Positions 1 to 12,432 of a stretch of 64,000 nt of DNA are shown here, in pieces (the stretch's first letter is position 1; each line of letters opens with the position of its first letter). Under the pieces are notes generated by a model that saw only the letters and a program-made list of their open reading frames with translations, made no database searches and was not told the origin of the DNA. The DNA is taken from contig QCWE01000001.1 in assembly GCA_003149555.1 (NCBI GenBank), positions 212,546 through 276,545 on the forward strand, written 5' to 3'. A program made the position numbers and the translations under genes. This stretch comes from Candidatus Aquiluna sp. XM-24bin5. GTDB taxonomy: Bacteria; Actinomycetota; Actinomycetia; Actinomycetales; Microbacteriaceae.

Positions 1-733
<733 letters not shown>

Positions 734-938
734 AGCATCTCGAGAGGCTCACGCCTCTCATAGAGAGCCAGACGTAAGACACACGTTCTTACCTGGTTAG
801 CTCATGGGTGGAACATCACATTGGATGCAAATAGATTTCATTTCACTAGTACGCCCGCAAGGGTTGGAACGGATTTGATTGAAGTTTTTATCAGCACGCT
901 GTTGGGTCCTCGGGGATCGGAAGATAACCGAGGGCCAT

Positions 939-958
939 AAAGGTCTTTTTAGACCTTT
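939..958 (+). other. spacer hairpin before boxA-like element
   Basis: Arms AAAGGTCT (939-946) and AGACCTTT (951-958) pair perfectly around a TTTT loop, and GGCC at 933-936 can pair with 961-964. It is followed closely by the boxA-like GCTCTTTG. It resembles a terminator stem, but in an rRNA operon antitermination would be expected to let polymerase pass. A processing signal is an equally good reading. Confidence 0.5.
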
Positions 959-1013
959 TGGGCCTTTTGGCTCTTTGCAACTGGGGAACCAGGGGCATGG
1001 AGACCGCCCGTAA

Positions 1014-1037
1014 TTTGAGAACTACATAGTGGACGCA
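1014..1037 (+). other. left arm of the 23S rRNA processing stem
   Basis: Bases 1014-1037 pair with 4197-4220 to form a stem of about 24 pairs, with a few G-U pairs, enclosing the whole 23S rRNA. The core AGTGGACGCA (1028-1037) pairs perfectly with TGCGTCCACT (4197-4206). Such stems are RNase III processing sites in bacterial rRNA precursors. Confidence 0.8.
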
Positions 1038-1081
1038 AAGCATCTGATCTGGATTTATCCAGGTCAAACAAAAATAGTGTG

Positions 1082-4180
<3,099 letters not shown>

Positions 4181-4196
4181 AACACTATTTCTGCAA

Positions 4197-4235
4197 TGCG
4201 TCCACTGTGTGGTTCTCGAGTTACGGTCGAGAACC
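4197..4235 (+). other. right arm of the 23S processing stem with an alternative local hairpin
   Basis: Bases 4197-4220 pair with 1014-1037 across the 23S gene. The segment 4211-4219 (GGTTCTCGA) can instead pair perfectly with 4227-4235 (TCGAGAACC) around a 7-nt loop. The two pairings exclude each other, so the local hairpin could form first and be displaced, or could act in separating 23S from 5S. Confidence 0.7.
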
Positions 4236-4276
4236 GAAGATTGATTTCTTCGAAAGACTATAAAAACTCAATAGTG

Positions 4277-4394
4277 TTTCGGCGGCCATAGCGAGAGGGA
4301 AACGCCCGGTCCCATTCCGAACCCGGAAGCTAAGACTCTCAGCGCCGATGGTACTGCAAGGGGGACCTTGTGGGAGAGTAGGACACCGCCGGAC
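4277..4394 (+). rRNA. rrf: 5S ribosomal RNA
   Basis: About 118 nt with the typical actinobacterial 5S sequence, including CGAACCCGGAAGCTAAG in loop B/C and a terminal stem pairing 4278-4285 with 4386-4393. It follows the 23S gene by about 95 nt and completes the rRNA operon. The ends may be off by one or two bases. Confidence 0.95.
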
Positions 4395-4407
4395 TTACTT
4401 TAGAAAT

Positions 4408-4431
4408 GGCCACCCAATCGGGTGGCCTTTT
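4408..4431 (+). terminator. rRNA operon terminator
   Basis: An 8-bp perfect stem GGCCACCC/GGGTGGCC (4408-4415 and 4420-4427) with a 4-nt loop is followed by TTTT. It lies 14 nt after the 5S gene and 22 nt before the next start codon, so it should end the rRNA transcript. Confidence 0.9.
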
Positions 4432-4452
4432 CTATTTAATAACTGGAGCATG

Positions 4453-5352
4453 ATGGATAAACCAAGGGGCCAGAGGCCTGAGCGCAAAGGTGGTTCCGGC
4501 GCACCCTCCAGAGGATCTAAGGGCAAAGGTTCCGCTTACTCAAAAGGCCGTTCAGGGAAGCCCGGCGGATTCAAGGGCTCCTCTCCAAGGAGGAACCACC
4601 CCGAAAAACAAGTTGATCCGCGACCGAAGTTTGATTTTCCGCTGATTCCTGAAGAGGTTCAGGCAGAAGATCTCCACATTTCAGTTCGAGCCCAGCTGAA
4701 AACTCTCAGCGATGAGAACCAGGAGATGGTTGCCAGGCACCTCCAGATGGTCTCAATGCTTATCGAAACTGATCCAGAGCTTGCCCACAGGCACGCGCTT
4801 GCCGCCAGCAAAAAGGCAGGTCGCATTGCGGTGGTCAGGGAAACTCTTGGCGTCACTGCCTATACGACAGGTGACTTTGCCCTTGCTCTCCGGGAGCTTC
4901 TAACTCATCGCCGCATCTCCGGATCGAATGATCAGCTACCACTGATTGTCGACTCAGAACGCGGGCTTGGCCGGCCTGCGAGGGCCATTGAGGCAGCTAG
5001 CGGGGTTGACCGCAAGAAGCTAGAGGTGGGTGTCAGGATTAATCTCGCGATTGCTTTGAGCGGCGCGAGGCTTGATCTCGGCCAGACGCAAGCTGCTCTT
5101 CAGGAGCTTGAAATCAAGGAACTGAGCCCCAACACTGTCTTTGAGCAGTCACCACTATTGTTCCGTTCCTATGCAGAGCTTCTTCGAGAGCTTGGCAAGG
5201 ATGCCGGCGAATGGGATCGCTGGGCGGACTTAGCCGAGAAAGCTTTGGCTGAGGTAGATGGCGAGGTTGTTGATCTCGTGGAGGAGCTAAACATTCCAGA
5301 GCGTAAACCGCAGCGTAAGCCAGCTGGAGGCCGAAGAGATGCTGCTCGATAA
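4453..5352 (+). CDS. TPR-type conserved actinobacterial protein (Rv1691-like)
   Basis: This is a 299-residue protein of unknown role. Residues 1 to about 55 are rich in Gly, Ser, Lys, Arg and Pro and look disordered and basic. The rest is an all-helical body with the spacing of short helical repeats, and the C-terminal tail is again basic (RKPQRKPAGGRR). No membrane segment is seen. The start at 4453 is chosen because GGAG at 4445-4448 fits it; ATG 4450 is too close, and an upstream in-frame start at 4348 lies inside the 5S gene. Its place before the HAD phosphatase, the short ORF, tlyA, nadK and recN matches Rv1691 of M. tuberculosis, a TPR-like protein. RNA or ribosome binding is only a guess from the basic tails. 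Confidence 0.8.
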   Translation: MDKPRGQRPERKGGSGAPSRGSKGKGSAYSKGRSGKPGGFKGSSPRRNHPEKQVDPRPKFDFPLIPEEVQAEDLHISVRAQLKTLSDENQEMVARHLQMVSMLIETDPELAHRHALAASKKAGRIAVVRETLGVTAYTTGDFALALRELLTHRRISGSNDQLPLIVDSERGLGRPARAIEAASGVDRKKLEVGVRINLAIALSGARLDLGQTQAALQELEIKELSPNTVFEQSPLLFRSYAELLRELGKDAGEWDRWADLAEKALAEVDGEVVDLVEELNIPERKPQRKPAGGRRDAAR

Positions 5353-6313
5353 CTTCGATTCGCTGCTATTGGACCTCGATGGAGTTGTCTATCGCGGAAA
5401 AGAAGCCATACCAGGTGCGGTTGAGGCAATCAATCGCGCACAATCACTTGGCAAGAAGATTGGCTACATCACTAACAATGCTTCTCGCACCCCTTCCCAG
5501 ATAGCAGACCAACTCAGAGGATTTGGGTTATCACTTTCGGATGACGACATTGTCGGCTCTGCTAGAGCAGGTGCCAAGTTATTGGCTGAGCGAATTCCAC
5601 CAGGTTCGAAAGTCCTGGTTGTTGGAGGCGAGGGTCTGCGATCTGAGGTTGCTGCGGTTGGCTTTAGGGTTGTCGATTCTGCTAGCGATCACCCCGATGC
5701 CGTGATTCAAGGATTTAGCCCCAGTGTTGGTTGGGAGCATTTGGCTCAAGCAGCTTTCGCCATCCAGGCGGGGGCTACATGGATTGCTACCAACCAGGAT
5801 TGGACTATCCCTCTCGAGGCCGGTATTGCACCTGGAAACGGGACCTTGGTTGGGGCAGTCCACACGGCAGTAGGTCAGCTCCCTGAGTTTGCTGGAAAGC
5901 CCTTTCGCCCAATCTTTGACGCTGCCCTCAAACAACTCGAGATTCAGACACCACTAGTTATTGGTGATCGATTGGACACCGACATCAAAGGCGCAATCGA
6001 TGCGGGTTTGGATTCTGCATGTGTGCTGACCGGAATTGCGACCAAAAAAGAGCTCCTCGGTGCTAAGAGTGACGAGCGTCCGAACTACATTCTGAGCGAC
6101 CTAGGTCAACTGTTCGAGGACTATCCCACAATCAAACCAACAAAGCGAGGCGCAGTCTGTCGCTCGGGCGAAGTCGAACTTTTGGGAGACCAAGTTGTTT
6201 GTAGTTCCCAAAACCCCAGAGAATTGGACTCCCTCAGGGCTGCCACGAGCCTAATCTGGTCAAGCGGCAGGCCAATCTACGGCTTACAGGTTGAACCAGA
6301 GTTAATGAACTAG
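5339..6313 (+). CDS. HAD-family sugar/glycerol phosphate phosphatase (Rv1692-like)
   Basis: This 324-residue phosphatase belongs to the NagD-like branch of the HAD superfamily. Motif I is DLDG with D12 and D14, the nucleophile and the acid/base; TNN at 45-47 is motif II; GDRLDTD at about 209-215 is motif IV, binding Mg2+. The last 60 or so residues match the place of the small GNAT-like domain known in Rv1692, a glycerol-3-phosphate phosphatase that recycles glycerol from phospholipid breakdown. The start overlaps the TPR gene by 14 bp, suggesting translational coupling. The family is certain; the substrate is inferred from synteny. Confidence 0.9.
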   Translation: MLLDNFDSLLLDLDGVVYRGKEAIPGAVEAINRAQSLGKKIGYITNNASRTPSQIADQLRGFGLSLSDDDIVGSARAGAKLLAERIPPGSKVLVVGGEGLRSEVAAVGFRVVDSASDHPDAVIQGFSPSVGWEHLAQAAFAIQAGATWIATNQDWTIPLEAGIAPGNGTLVGAVHTAVGQLPEFAGKPFRPIFDAALKQLEIQTPLVIGDRLDTDIKGAIDAGLDSACVLTGIATKKELLGAKSDERPNYILSDLGQLFEDYPTIKPTKRGAVCRSGEVELLGDQVVCSSQNPRELDSLRAATSLIWSSGRPIYGLQVEPELMN

Positions 6314-6320
6314 GAGAGCA

Positions 6321-6434
6321 GTGGAAGAAGACTACGAAGCTCGCATCCAAGAGATTGAAAAGATGGAGCCTGAGGCCCAGATTGAGGCGCTTAAGAAGCT
6401 TGTTGCAGAGCTCGAGGGGCTACTGGGCAGTTGA
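6321..6434 (+). CDS. 37-residue conserved small protein (Rv1693-like)
   Basis: A GTG-started frame of 37 codons fills the gap between the HAD phosphatase and tlyA. The peptide is acidic and strongly helical (many E, K, L and A), with a heptad-like pattern such as IEALKKLVAELEGLL. GGAGA at 6312-6316 stands a suitable 4 nt before the GTG. Its stop TGA overlaps the TTG start of tlyA (TTGA). M. tuberculosis has a tiny gene, Rv1693, at exactly this place, which supports it being real. The function is unknown. Confidence 0.72.
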   Translation: MEEDYEARIQEIEKMEPEAQIEALKKLVAELEGLLGS

Positions 6435-7147
6435 GGCTTGACCAAGCGCTAACCAAGCGCGGACTTTCCCGCAGTCGAAACCAAGCTGCAAGGCTCATCC
6501 AGCAAGGGTCGGTCACGGTAAATGGAGTCACGCAGACCAAGGCATCATTCGCCGTCCTGGAATCGGACGTCGTTGAAACCAAAGAAGTACTCGCCATCTC
6601 GAGAGCGGGGGAGAAGCTTGCCTTTGCCTTGCAAGAGTTCGGCGTGACACCCTCCGGAGTTTGTTTGGATATCGGTGCTAGCACCGGGGGCTTCACCGAG
6701 GTCCTGCTGTCTGAGGGGGCCCAAAAAGTCGTCGCAATCGATGTTGGGCACGATCAACTCTCTCCAGAGCTGAAGCTTGATCCGAGAGTAATCAATGTCG
6801 AGGGTTGCAACGTAAGAGAATTGACCCTTGAGCAGCTAAGGAAGATAGAGCCCTCACGGCCCGGGTTATTGGTGGCTGATTTGAGCTTTATTTCTCTAAC
6901 TGTGGTGGCAGAGAAGCTTGTCGAATTGGCCCAGGGGGCTGAGATGGTAGTCCTGATAAAGCCTCAATTCGAGTTGAGCAAAGAAAAGCTTCGCGCGGGA
7001 GTTGTGAAATCAGATGCCGATCGCGAATTCGCTAAGGCAAGCGTCTTAGAAAGTTTCGAGTCTCTATACCGCGACGTAGTTGGAGTTACCGTTTCCCCAG
7101 TTGTTGGCAGCAAGGGAAACGTTGAATACCTCGCCCACATTAGATAA
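6431..7147 (+). CDS. tlyA: TlyA-type rRNA 2'-O-methyltransferase
   Basis: TlyA methylates ribose 2'-OH groups of cytidines in 16S and 23S rRNA; its loss gives capreomycin resistance in mycobacteria. The 238 residues hold an S4 RNA-binding domain (1 to about 60) and an FtsJ-type Rossmann methyltransferase domain. The SAM loop is DIGASTGGF at 80-88, and the catalytic K-D-K-E set is represented by K62 and by the ADLSF and LIKPQFE segments. The TTG start at 6431 overlaps the stop of the short gene before it by 4 nt; the protein then begins with the standard S4 opening MRLDQAL. Order tlyA-nadK-recN is classic for Actinobacteria. Confidence 0.95.
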   Translation: MRLDQALTKRGLSRSRNQAARLIQQGSVTVNGVTQTKASFAVLESDVVETKEVLAISRAGEKLAFALQEFGVTPSGVCLDIGASTGGFTEVLLSEGAQKVVAIDVGHDQLSPELKLDPRVINVEGCNVRELTLEQLRKIEPSRPGLLVADLSFISLTVVAEKLVELAQGAEMVVLIKPQFELSKEKLRAGVVKSDADREFAKASVLESFESLYRDVVGVTVSPVVGSKGNVEYLAHIR

Positions 7148-7214
7148 GTAATGGCAGAGCCGATTAGCTGTTGAAAAGTCCTTCGCAGGACTGAACCCAG
7201 TAGCCTTTTGGTTG

Positions 7215-7220
7215 AAGGAG
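7215..7220 (+). promoter_or_regulatory. ribosome binding site deciding the nadK start
   Basis: AAGGAG lies 8 nt before ATG 7229, but only 2 nt before ATG 7223 and downstream of TTG 7208. It therefore selects 7229. Confidence 0.8.
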
Positions 7221-7228
7221 TTATGGGC

Positions 7229-8125
7229 ATGAAGCGAGTTTTGATAGTCATCAGCCACGCTGATGATTCCGCCGCCCATGAGGCTGCTCTTGCTTGCCAG
7301 CACCTGGCCAAACAAGGTATCGACTGCGTCTTCGACAGCGACGATTTGGCGCACTTTGTTTCCTTGGGAGTCGGTGCTCCTGAGGGTTCGAAAACCTACT
7401 CCGGCGAACAGCTTGACTTGGTAATGGTTCTTGGTGGCGATGGAAGCATTCTTAGGGCTGCAGAGATCGTGAATTCCAACCCTGCCCCAATCCTCGGCAT
7501 CAATCTTGGTCACGTGGGCTTTATGACTGAGGTGGAGAGATCTGAAATCGCTCAAGTATTAGATGCTGTTTCAGCTGGAAACTTTTCGACTAGTGATCGA
7601 ACAACCCTCGAGGTCAAAGTTTGGCAGGAGGGTAAAGAGGTATTCTCCAGCTGGGCAATTAACGAGGTGGCTGTCGAGAAAAGCGCTCGTGAGCGCATGC
7701 TCGAGGTCGTTTTGGAGATCGACGCCCGGCCAGTCTCGAGTTTTGGTTGCGACGGAGTTCTAGTCAGCACCCCCACCGGCTCAACTGCATATGCCTTCAG
7801 TGCTGGAGGTCCAATTGTTTGGCCCAATGTGGAGGCATTTGTGGTTGTGCCTTTGAGCGCACACGCTCTTTTTGCAAGGCCCATGGTCATCGATCCGCAG
7901 TCAACTGTTGCGGTTGAGGTCTTGCGAAGATCTCCAGGGAGTGGCGTGCTTTGGTGCGATGGTAGGAGAACCTTTGACCTAGGACCTGGAGCGCGTATCG
8001 AGGTTGTCAAGCGTCCAGAGCCGGTAAAGATGGTTGTCCTAGATAATGCCCCCTTTGCGGATCGTCTGGTGAGGAAGTTCTCGCTGCCGGTGTCGGGTTG
8101 GCGAGGTCCGGAGGCAGAGGCTTGA
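7229..8125 (+). CDS. nadK: NAD kinase
   Basis: This enzyme phosphorylates NAD to NADP in the cytoplasm. The 298 residues show GGDGS at about 69-73 (nucleotide phosphate binding), the NE motif in AINEVAVEK near 144, and the glycine-rich GDGVLVSTPTGSTAYAFSAGG that forms the NAD site. The length is normal for the family. The start at 7229 is set by a good ribosome binding site and gives the usual opening of basic and hydrophobic residues before the first Rossmann-like strand. An 80-bp gap with a small hairpin near 7180-7195 separates it from tlyA. Confidence 0.95.
   Translation: MKRVLIVISHADDSAAHEAALACQHLAKQGIDCVFDSDDLAHFVSLGVGAPEGSKTYSGEQLDLVMVLGGDGSILRAAEIVNSNPAPILGINLGHVGFMTEVERSEIAQVLDAVSAGNFSTSDRTTLEVKVWQEGKEVFSSWAINEVAVEKSARERMLEVVLEIDARPVSSFGCDGVLVSTPTGSTAYAFSAGGPIVWPNVEAFVVVPLSAHALFARPMVIDPQSTVAVEVLRRSPGSGVLWCDGRRTFDLGPGARIEVVKRPEPVKMVVLDNAPFADRLVRKFSLPVSGWRGPEAEA
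8110..8114 (+). promoter_or_regulatory. ribosome binding site deciding the recN start
   Basis: GGAGG stands 7 nt before TTG 8122. The upstream TTG at 8098 would place the site inside the coding region and adds eight residues that RecN proteins lack. Confidence 0.75.
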
Positions 8126-9786
8126 TTGAGTCGCTGTCTATTAGGTCTATTGGAGTCATAAGTTCGGCCAATCTGGAGCTAGCTCCCGGTTTCACCGCTC
8201 TAACTGGGGAGACGGGCGCTGGAAAAACGATGGTGCTTACGGCACTAGGGCTACTTTTGGGCGAGCGCGCTGACTCCTCGAGCGTTAGAACCGGCGAGAA
8301 GCAACTATTTGTTGAAGGTCGAATCCGATCTGCGAATAAAGATCTCTTGGACCGACTTGAGGAGCTTGGCGCTGATGTCACAGGCGGGGAAGTGATCATT
8401 AACCGCTCTGTTACCTCAGATGGACGGTCTCGTGCGGCAATTGGCGGAGCATCCGTCCCCATCTCCACGCTAAACGAGATTGCCGAGGAGCTCGTCACCG
8501 TTCACGGACAGTCGGACCAGCTGCGCCTTCGTTCAAGCGCAAATCAGCGGGAAGCGCTAGACCAGTTTGGTGCTGAGGAAATAGCTGGCGCTAAGAACGC
8601 CTACGCACAGCTATTTAGCCAGTATCGCGAACTTGAGCAGCGCCTTGAGCGAATGCGCGGCTCAAGTGAGGCTGATGCGATCCGAATTCAACGACTTAGG
8701 GAGCAGATCGCTGACATAGAAAAAGTCAGTCCAGAGCCTGACGAACTAGGCCGAATCGATGAGCAGGTGAAGCGGCTCAGCAATGTCGAGTCGCTGCGGC
8801 TATCTGCTGGAACCGCACACGACGCTCTCACTGGCGATGACGGGATCGATGCCGGAGTACTGCTTGGGCAGGCTCGCAAAGCTCTCGAAACCTCTGGGGA
8901 CTCAAAGCTTCAGGAGTTGGCGGCTCAGGCCTCTGAGGCGGCCGCAATTGCCGCTGATCTCGCGGCTGAACTGACATCTTTTCTCGATGAGCTGGATGCA
9001 GATCCAGCCAAGCTTGAGCAGTTGATGTCTCGAAAAGCGGAGCTTGTTGCCCTCGAGCGCCGCTATGGAAACTCAGCTGACCAGCTGGTCGAGCTGCTAC
9101 CCAGTCTGCAGGCAGAGCTTCTGGATTTGGATTCTTCAGATGAGCAGTTGGAAAAGCTGGAAATGCAGTTTGAAGCCACCTCTTCGCAGCTATCCTTCGC
9201 GGCCGGTCAGCTAACCGAACTTCGCCAAAAAGCCGGTGAGCAGCTAGCTGCGCGAGTAACCCAGGAGCTCTCAGCCCTTGCAATGGGAGGGTCATCTTTG
9301 GAGGTGAGAGTAAGCCCTTTGGCTAGCTTCGAAGCCTCGGGGCTCGACAAGGTAGAGCTTCTGCTTGCCGCTCATCCCGGTGCAGAGCCTAGGCCCCTTG
9401 GTAAGGGCGCATCGGGTGGAGAGCTTTCGAGGATTATGCTCGCAATTGAGCTTGTGCTCTCCAGCAATCAAGTGTTGCCAACCATGGTCTTTGACGAGGT
9501 TGATGCCGGCGTGGGAGGTGCTGCGGCAATCGAGTTGGGGAAGCGCCTGAGCCAACTAGCCCAGTCGACGCAGGTAATTGTCGTTACCCACCTGCCGCAG
9601 GTGGCTGCATTTGCAGATCACCAGATACGTGTCTCTAAAGATGTGTCTGGCGAGATTACGGAGTCAAGCGTTAGTCTGTTGAGCCGGCAAGAACGCGAGG
9701 GCGAGCTTGCAAGAATGCTCTCGGGGAACTCAACCAGCGAAGTCGCCCTGGAGCACGCTAGAGAATTGCTCGATTTCCAAAAATAA
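8122..9786 (+). CDS. recN: DNA repair protein RecN
   Basis: RecN is an SMC-like ATPase that acts early in double-strand break repair. The 554 residues contain Walker A GETGAGKT at 29-36, a long coiled coil in the middle, the ABC signature region KGASGGELSR near 428-437 and Walker B in MVFDEVDAGVGG near 455-467, followed by the H-loop VVTHLPQVAAFAD. The TTG start at 8122 overlaps the nadK stop (TTGA) and gives the family opening MIESLSIRSIGVI. It is co-transcribed with nadK. In mycobacteria steA and mctB follow recN; here pyrG does. Confidence 0.95.
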   Translation: MIESLSIRSIGVISSANLELAPGFTALTGETGAGKTMVLTALGLLLGERADSSSVRTGEKQLFVEGRIRSANKDLLDRLEELGADVTGGEVIINRSVTSDGRSRAAIGGASVPISTLNEIAEELVTVHGQSDQLRLRSSANQREALDQFGAEEIAGAKNAYAQLFSQYRELEQRLERMRGSSEADAIRIQRLREQIADIEKVSPEPDELGRIDEQVKRLSNVESLRLSAGTAHDALTGDDGIDAGVLLGQARKALETSGDSKLQELAAQASEAAAIAADLAAELTSFLDELDADPAKLEQLMSRKAELVALERRYGNSADQLVELLPSLQAELLDLDSSDEQLEKLEMQFEATSSQLSFAAGQLTELRQKAGEQLAARVTQELSALAMGGSSLEVRVSPLASFEASGLDKVELLLAAHPGAEPRPLGKGASGGELSRIMLAIELVLSSNQVLPTMVFDEVDAGVGGAAAIELGKRLSQLAQSTQVIVVTHLPQVAAFADHQIRVSKDVSGEITESSVSLLSRQEREGELARMLSGNSTSEVALEHARELLDFQK

Positions 9787-9823
9787 AAACATGTCTGTCT
9801 GGGCCAGCTGGTCCTGCGGGTGA

Positions 9824-9829
9824 TAGATT
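9824..9829 (+). promoter_or_regulatory. -10 hexamer TAGATT, probable leaderless pyrG promoter
   Basis: TAGATT fits TANNNT and ends 8 nt before ATG 9838, while no Shine-Dalgarno sequence is present. Transcription would begin at or next to the start codon. There is no recognisable -35 box. Confidence 0.5.
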
Positions 9830-9837
9830 GAAGTTCC

Positions 9838-11502
9838 ATGGCGGTTAGCTCTGGGAATGTAAGACATGTGTTTGTCACCGGAGGCGTCGCCTCCTCACTA
9901 GGTAAGGGCCTTACCGCCGCCTCTTTGGGAAATCTCCTTCGTGCAAGAGGTCTCTCTGTGGTTATGCAGAAGCTAGACCCATATCTAAACGTCGATCCCG
10001 GGACCATGAACCCGTTCCAACACGGGGAAGTTTTCGTTACTGACGACGGTGCTGAGACCGACTTGGACATCGGTCATTACGAGCGTTTTCTGGACATAAA
10101 TCTAAACTCGGCGGCCAATGTAACCACGGGCCAGGCCTACTCCACCGTTATTGCCAAGGAGCGCAGCGGCGAGTATTTGGGCGATACGGTCCAGGTGATT
10201 CCTCACATCACTGACGAGCTCAAACGAAGAATGCGTCTTCAAGCTGAGATGGACCCAAAGCCAGATGTCATCATCACTGAAATTGGTGGAACCGTGGGCG
10301 ACATTGAGTCTCAGCCGTTTATGGAGGCCGCCCGTCAGGTCCGGCAAGACGTAGGAAGAGACAACGTTTTCTTTGTGCACGTCACTCTAGTTCCCTTCCT
10401 CAACCCCTCAGGCGAGCTGAAAACCAAGCCAACTCAGCACTCGGTGGCGATGCTAAGGTCTCTGGGTATTCAACCTGACGCGATTGTTTGTCGATCAGAT
10501 CGGGACCTTCCTGACTCGATCAAGAACAAGATTGCTTTGATGTGTGACGTGGACAGGGAGGCAGTGGTCACTGCGGCCGATGCTGCTTCGATCTATGACA
10601 TTCCAAAGGTTCTTCACTCGGAGGGCCTCGATTCCTACATAATCAAGGCGCTCGATTTGAAGGCGAAGGACGTGGACTGGAGCGGATGGCAGCCAGTGCT
10701 CACGGCAGTTCACGAGCCAAAGCACGAGGTGAACATAGCTTTGGTAGGCAAGTACATTGACCTTCCAGATGCTTACCTCTCTGTGACAGAAGCACTCCGG
10801 GCGGGTGGTTTTGCAAACTCCAGCAAGGTAAACATCCACTGGATCAAGTCTGACGAGTGCGAGTCTCCAGCTGGAGCCAGAGAAAACCTTGCAGATATGG
10901 ATGGCATTTGTGTTCCAGGGGGCTTTGGTATCAGGGGCATTGAGGGAAAGCTAGGAGCTTTAAAGTTTGCTCGTGAAAACGGAATTCCAACCCTGGGTCT
11001 TTGCCTAGGGCTGCAGTGCATGGTTATTGAGTACTCGCGCAATGTGGTGGGGATTGAGGGTGCTACCTCGAGTGAGTTCGAACCTGAAGCCAAGAACCAC
11101 GTGATTGCAACCATGGCAGAGCAGGTGGAGCTACTAGATAACTCAGAGATGGGCGGAACCATGAGGTTGGGGCTCTACGAGGCAAAACTCGCTGAGGGTT
11201 CCCTAGTGAAGTCACTGTATGGATCAGACACAGCATCTGAGCGCCACCGCCACCGCTATGAGGTGAACAACGCTTTCCGAGACCAGATCGCTGCAAGCGG
11301 CATGGTCTTCTCGGGCACCTCGCCAGATGGGAGCCTTGTTGAATATGTTGAACTTCCAACAAGTGTTCACCCGTTTTATCTCGCCACCCAGGCACATCCG
11401 GAATTTAAGTCCAGGCCAACCAAAGCAAACCCGCTCTTCGATGGACTGATCAAGGCCGCGCTAGAGAGGCAAAAGTCGCAGCGGCTATTTGACGAAAGCT
11501 AG
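9838..11502 (+). CDS. pyrG: CTP synthase
   Basis: This enzyme makes CTP from UTP with ATP and glutamine. The 554 residues comprise an N-terminal synthetase domain (1 to about 265), with the P-loop region [17 protein letters not shown] near 16-32, and a C-terminal class I glutaminase domain. The glutaminase nucleophile is C389 in LGLCLGLQC, and the His/Glu pair lies in [10 protein letters not shown] near the end. The length is typical. A 51-bp gap separates it from recN. The next gene begins two bases after its stop. Confidence 0.97.
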   Translation: MAVSSGNVRHVFVTGGVASSLGKGLTAASLGNLLRARGLSVVMQKLDPYLNVDPGTMNPFQHGEVFVTDDGAETDLDIGHYERFLDINLNSAANVTTGQAYSTVIAKERSGEYLGDTVQVIPHITDELKRRMRLQAEMDPKPDVIITEIGGTVGDIESQPFMEAARQVRQDVGRDNVFFVHVTLVPFLNPSGELKTKPTQHSVAMLRSLGIQPDAIVCRSDRDLPDSIKNKIALMCDVDREAVVTAADAASIYDIPKVLHSEGLDSYIIKALDLKAKDVDWSGWQPVLTAVHEPKHEVNIALVGKYIDLPDAYLSVTEALRAGGFANSSKVNIHWIKSDECESPAGARENLADMDGICVPGGFGIRGIEGKLGALKFARENGIPTLGLCLGLQCMVIEYSRNVVGIEGATSSEFEPEAKNHVIATMAEQVELLDNSEMGGTMRLGLYEAKLAEGSLVKSLYGSDTASERHRHRYEVNNAFRDQIAASGMVFSGTSPDGSLVEYVELPTSVHPFYLATQAHPEFKSRPTKANPLFDGLIKAALERQKSQRLFDES

Positions 11503-11507
11503 TAGTG

Positions 11508-12404
11508 ATGACGCCGCTTGAGCGCTACCTGCGGCACCTCACGGTTGAGCGCGGACTTTCCAAAAACACTCTCGCTGCATACCGAACGGACCTGAATAAG
11601 TACGCGGCGTATCTAGAATCGGTTGGGGTAGAAGCGATTAGTGCCACGGCATCAAATCTTGAGGCTTTCGCTAATCAACTCACCGATGCAAAGCTCAAGG
11701 CATCCAGCCGGGCAAGGATTCTTGCCGCGGTCCGAGGTTTTCACAAGTTTCTCGCTCTCGAGGGCCTCAGGGATGATGATCCAACGTCCAGGTTTCGCCC
11801 TCCAAAGCTCCCTAGCAGGCTTCCAAAGGCGCTTTCTCAGGAACAGGTAGTCAGGCTCCTAGAGGCTGCCGGCCCTGAGCCCGATGATGAGGCAGCAGAT
11901 CGAATCAGACTGCGAGATAGAGCAATTGTCGAGCTGATGTATTCGACTGGTGCCAGGGTTAGTGAGGTCGTTTCATTAGACCTCGATGAGGTGACCGATG
12001 ACGGTCTGATCAGAGTCAGGGGCAAAGGATCTAAGGAGCGGATTGTTCCGGTCGGGTCTTTCGCGGCCAAAAGTCTGGATGCGTATCTCGTGAGAACCAG
12101 GCCCGAGCTGGCACTGCTTCGAGGCGACAGAGCAGTCTTTTTGAATAAGCAGGGCGGGAGGCTTTCGAGACAGAGTATCTGGGACATTATCCAGAGAGCG
12201 GGGGTTGCAGCAGGGGTTAAAGTTTCTCCGCATACCCTCAGGCATTCTTTTGCAACGCACCTAATCGAGGGTGGTGCAGATGTCAGGGTGGTGCAGGAGC
12301 TTTTAGGCCACGCATCAGTTGCAACCACCCAGATTTACACCTTGATAACTGTTGACACGCTGCGCGAGGTGTATGCGCAAGCTCATCCCCGCGCTCGGCG
12401 GTAG
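11508..12404 (+). CDS. xerD: Tyrosine recombinase XerD-type
   Basis: Xer recombinases resolve chromosome dimers at dif during division. The 298 residues have the N-terminal SAM-like domain (1 to about 90) and the catalytic domain, with R150 (TGARVSE), H242 and R245 (HTLRHSF), H268 (LLGHAS) and the nucleophile Y277 (TQIYT). The position between pyrG and the parA-scpAB genes matches Rv1701, annotated XerD, so this is a housekeeping recombinase and not the integrase of the tRNA-Pro inserts. GTG 11505 is an alternative start. The C-terminal TLREVYAQAHPRA tail is typical of Xer proteins. Confidence 0.92.
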   Translation: MTPLERYLRHLTVERGLSKNTLAAYRTDLNKYAAYLESVGVEAISATASNLEAFANQLTDAKLKASSRARILAAVRGFHKFLALEGLRDDDPTSRFRPPKLPSRLPKALSQEQVVRLLEAAGPEPDDEAADRIRLRDRAIVELMYSTGARVSEVVSLDLDEVTDDGLIRVRGKGSKERIVPVGSFAAKSLDAYLVRTRPELALLRGDRAVFLNKQGGRLSRQSIWDIIQRAGVAAGVKVSPHTLRHSFATHLIEGGADVRVVQELLGHASVATTQIYTLITVDTLREVYAQAHPRARR

Positions 12405-12407
12405 GCT
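12402..12407 (+). promoter_or_regulatory. candidate -10 hexamer TAGGCT for the parA-scpAB operon
   Basis: TAGGCT overlaps the xerD stop codon and lies 25 nt before GTG 12433, leaving room for a short leader with the GGGAGG at 12422-12427. No clear -35 box is seen. Confidence 0.4.
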
Positions 12408-12432
12408 AGAGCAATAAAAATGGGAGGTCACG

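Noticed and set aside
4348..4452. Longer N-terminus of the TPR protein starting inside the 5S gene
   Set aside because: It would overlap the 5S rRNA and the terminator; ATG 4453 has a proper ribosome binding site.
7179..7195. Small hairpin AGTCCT/AGGACT between tlyA and nadK
   Set aside because: Only six base pairs and no T-tract; too weak to call a terminator or riboswitch.
11508..12404. Xer recombinase as the integrase of the tRNA-Pro inserts
   Set aside because: Its place between pyrG and parA-scpAB is the conserved housekeeping one, and no att-like repeat lies near it.
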